DNA of 7,794 bases, taken from positions 1 to 7,794 of the forward strand of contig JAEDNZ010000091.1 of the NCBI GenBank assembly GCA_016302215.1, written 5' to 3'. The DNA is from Muribaculaceae bacterium. GTDB taxonomy: Bacteria; Bacteroidota; Bacteroidia; Bacteroidales; Muribaculaceae. The translations under genes were made by a program, and so were the position numbers. Positions 6,267-7,794 of this stretch are shown in pieces; the first letter of the stretch is position 1, and the number at the start of each line of letters is the position of its first letter. The notes below the pieces were generated by a model, which did not search any database, was not told the DNA's origin, and was given only the letters and a program-made list of their open reading frames with translations.

Positions 6267-6932
6267 GATGGCGCTGATGACGTGTTGCAGGGCGCTGAAG
6301 GTGTGCTGCGGCGCGTCGTCCCAGAAGTTTTGGTATTGGGCTATGTTGTCGGCGGCGCCGGGGGTGTCGCTGATGACGCGTATGCACACAAAGGGCACGC
6401 CCTTGATGTGGCACACCTGCGCTATGGCGGCTGACTCCATATCTACGGCTATGGCGTCGGGGTATAGCTCGAGGATGTGGCGCACGGTCTCTACTTCGCT
6501 CACGAAGATGTCGCCCGAGGCGATGAGGCCGCGGCGTGTGCCGGGGATGTCGAGCTTGGCCGGGTCGATGGGGCACTCAAAGTATGCGGGGCAGCCTGCC
6601 GCCTGGCCGGGAGTGGTGCCCGGGCCGCACCACACATCGTGGTATGCTATGCGGTCGGCGATGACCACGTCGAGGATGGCAGCGCCGCCGCCCGTGCCGC
6701 CGGCCACGCCAGTGTTGATGATGGCGCCGGGGTGGAAGTTCTCTATCAGCGTGAGGGTGCCAACGGCGGCGTTGACCTTGCCGATGCCGCATTGCATCAC
6801 CACCACGTCGGCGCGGCCGAGTGTGCCCAGGTGAAATTCAAAGCCGTTGACGCTGACTGTCGATGTCTGATTGATGAGCGGTATGAGCAGGTCGAGCTCC
6901 TTGCGCATCGCCACGATTATTGCTATCTTCAT
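6261..6932 (-). CDS. mtnN: 5'-methylthioadenosine/S-adenosylhomocysteine nucleosidase
   Basis: This 223-residue cytoplasmic enzyme removes adenine from methylthioadenosine and S-adenosylhomocysteine, detoxifying by-products of methylation and polyamine synthesis and feeding methionine salvage. The start MKIAIIVAMRKELDLL places the catalytic-site Glu at 12 exactly as in E. coli MtnN. Other family marks are GIGKVNAA (49-56), INTGVAGG (72-79), the substrate-binding VDMESAA (163-169, with Met165-Glu166) and the catalytic Asp189 in ISDTPG, matching E. coli Glu174 and Asp197. The length fits the family. It overlaps the upstream secreted-protein gene by 4 bases (ATGA at 6929-6932), so translation is likely coupled. 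No luxS is in view, so a role in AI-2 signalling cannot be judged. Confidence 0.96.
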   Translation of the reverse strand: MKIAIIVAMRKELDLLIPLINQTSTVSVNGFEFHLGTLGRADVVVMQCGIGKVNAAVGTLTLIENFHPGAIINTGVAGGTGGGAAILDVVIADRIAYHDVWCGPGTTPGQAAGCPAYFECPIDPAKLDIPGTRRGLIASGDIFVSEVETVRHILELYPDAIAVDMESAAIAQVCHIKGVPFVCIRVISDTPGAADNIAQYQNFWDDAPQHTFSALQHVISAII

Positions 6933-7435
6933 TGTTGGGTGTCAGAGGGGTTCTTAGGGGTTGTGACGTAGTTGATGGTTATAGCCACATCAAAGGGTGT
7001 GGCCTGCCGCGCCCGTGTGGGTCGAGGCGAGTGTATGTAGTATGTGACGCCCTGGGTGTCCCACGAGGCGAAGTTGATGGCGCGTGTCTGCCCGGGCGGT
7101 ATGTCGATGGTGACCGTGTGGTCGGCGCGGTGCAGCATGCGTCCTTGTGTGTCGAGGTAGGTGATGGTGAAGCTGATGTCGGTGATGTGACGCTCGAGCT
7201 TGTTGGTCAGCAAGAGCGACTCTCGCCTCGACGACAGCGTCTTCTCAAAGCCCGCTGCCACGACGCTGTCGGCCGACGGCTGCTGCAGCGTGTCGTAAGG
7301 CGCGCTGACGGGGGGCAGCGCCGCCGCGCTCACGTCTGTGGCTTTGACGCGGCGTGTGGTGCGCTGCGCTGCGGCGTCAAGGCTGAGCGCCGCGATGGCG
7401 CTGATTATGATGAGTATGCGGGCTATGGCGTTCAT
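6929..7435 (-). CDS. Secreted protein of unknown function, probable beta-sandwich
   Basis: I chose the ATG at 7435 (168 residues) because it gives a clean Sec signal peptide (MNAIARILIIISAIAALSLDAAA, cut near residue 23) and an ATGA overlap with the preceding gene. An in-frame upstream start at 7555 would add 40 charged residues inside that gene. After a Ser/Ala/Pro-rich linker (about 25-60), residues 62-157 alternate like beta strands: ESLLLTN (72-78), ISFTITYLD (87-95), VTIDIPPGQTR (98-108), FASWDTQGVTYYI (112-124) and FDVAITINYV (148-157). The pattern of a Y-D turn followed by a PPGQT motif recalls FxLYD-type domains of envelope proteins, but this is a resemblance only. It has no cysteines and no lipobox. 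It probably works in the periplasm. Why it is coupled to mtnN is unclear. Confidence 0.8.
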   Translation of the reverse strand: MNAIARILIIISAIAALSLDAAAQRTTRRVKATDVSAAALPPVSAPYDTLQQPSADSVVAAGFEKTLSSRRESLLLTNKLERHITDISFTITYLDTQGRMLHRADHTVTIDIPPGQTRAINFASWDTQGVTYYIHSPRPTRARQATPFDVAITINYVTTPKNPSDTQQ

Positions 7436-7794
7436 AGTATGCGTGGTGAGGTGCCCGGCGTCGGCGGATACACGCGTATGGCGCCGTCGAGGCCCTTGGG
7501 TCGGTTGTTTTCCTCTATGACGGTGACTCTGAAGAGATAGGGTATCCAGCGCCACAGGCTGATGCGCTTGCTGTTGCGGTATTCCTCAAACGACAGGTAT
7601 CCGTCATCGCGCAGCCGCAGCGCAAACGTGTGCGACTTATTTGATCGGTCGGCGCGCAGGCGGCCATACACCTTGGCGTCATACACGTCTTTGGAGCCGC
7701 CGGCCACGGCGTAGCCGAATTTGGTGCCCGGCTCCACCGAGAAGTCGGGGCTCTCCAAGATGATGAGGTCATAGCGGTGAGTGTGGCCCGGCGA
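7432..7794 (-). CDS. Conserved-looking protein of unknown function, 5' end cut by window edge
   Basis: The frame is open from the right edge to a TGA at 7432-7434, giving 120 residues. The true start lies outside the window; a TTG at 7758 is a Leu codon in mid-protein and not a convincing start. Visible segments are YDLIILESPDF near the beginning, GSKDVYDAKVYGRLR, then DDGYLSFEEYRN, a Trp-containing patch SLWRWIPYLFRVTVI and the tail RPKGLDGAIRVYPP. The fragment has no cysteine and no clear membrane helix apart from the short hydrophobic patch around the Trp residues. I do not recognise the family. The stop overlaps the next gene's ATG by 4 bases, which ties it to the secreted protein and mtnN as one transcription unit. 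Confidence 0.75.
   Translation of the reverse strand, partial: SPGHTHRYDLIILESPDFSVEPGTKFGYAVAGGSKDVYDAKVYGRLRADRSNKSHTFALRLRDDGYLSFEEYRNSKRISLWRWIPYLFRVTVIEENNRPKGLDGAIRVYPPTPGTSPRIL

Noticed and set aside
6265..6834. Long plus-strand open frame (189 codons) opposite mtnN
   Set aside because: It lies wholly antisense to a gene with all catalytic residues intact. The translation is low in family-like motifs, and GC-rich third positions create such frames.
6477..7540. Plus-strand open frames of 164 and 206 codons
   Set aside because: They are antisense to mtnN and the secreted-protein gene, show no recognisable domain, and have a composition typical of shadow frames.
7436..7555. Longer N-terminus for the secreted protein
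   Set aside because: It would overlap the upstream gene by about 120 bases and bury the signal peptide. The ATG at 7435 forms the usual ATGA junction.
7515..7772. 85-codon minus-strand frame overlapping the partial gene at the right edge
   Set aside because: It is in a different frame from the gene that continues to the edge and ends in an ATGA junction. Its composition (Ser, Thr, Arg, Ala) is that of a shadow.
1..7794. Defence island, prophage, CRISPR or mobile element
   Set aside because: No repeat arrays, transposase, integrase or tRNA was seen, and apart from the AT-rich mdh promoter region the base composition appears even. The AlbA_2 protein alone is not enough to claim a defence system.

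Overview
The window looks like a chromosomal segment of a GC-rich member of the Bacteroidales. The evidence is the character of the proteins (a Bacteroidetes-type malate dehydrogenase, a DbpA-like DEAD-box helicase, a YddW/DigH-type GHL10 hydrolase and a thioredoxin lipoprotein), the lack of clear Shine-Dalgarno sites at most starts, and one perfect TAnnTTTG promoter element. A Muribaculaceae-like gut or host-associated lineage is plausible, but this is an inference from GC content and protein style. All eight supported genes lie on the minus strand. The many open frames on the plus strand are GC-driven shadows. No tRNA, rRNA, CRISPR array, insertion sequence or phage gene was seen.

Read in the direction of transcription, from right to left, the first unit (7794 to 5554) holds the 3' part of an unrecognised gene, a small secreted protein of unknown function, the MTA/SAH nucleosidase mtnN, and an AlbA_2 (Schlafen-like) protein with a probable winged-helix C-terminus. 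The first three genes overlap by 4 bases (ATGA junctions) and the fourth follows after 44 bases. A hairpin spans the stop codon of the last gene.

An AT-rich intergenic island (about 5378-5540) follows. It carries the promoter and leader of mdh (malate dehydrogenase, TCA cycle). Behind mdh lie a hairpin and a thioredoxin-fold lipoprotein. A second strong hairpin follows, and then a tightly packed trio: a DbpA-like RNA helicase, a secreted YddW/DigH-like glycosyl hydrolase (putatively acting on peptidoglycan) and a family-2 glycosyltransferase. The junctions in the trio are TAATG and ATGA, so translation is probably coupled. The glycosyltransferase runs off the left edge.

Most of this is housekeeping metabolism and envelope biology. 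No obvious new defence or mobile system is present. The points most worth a second look are the two uncharacterised genes coupled to mtnN and the AlbA_2 protein, the hairpin in front of the RNA helicase, the A-tract repeats spaced exactly 30 bases apart upstream of mdh, extra cysteines in the exported thioredoxin and hydrolase, and a 15-base-period duplication inside the glycosyltransferase.
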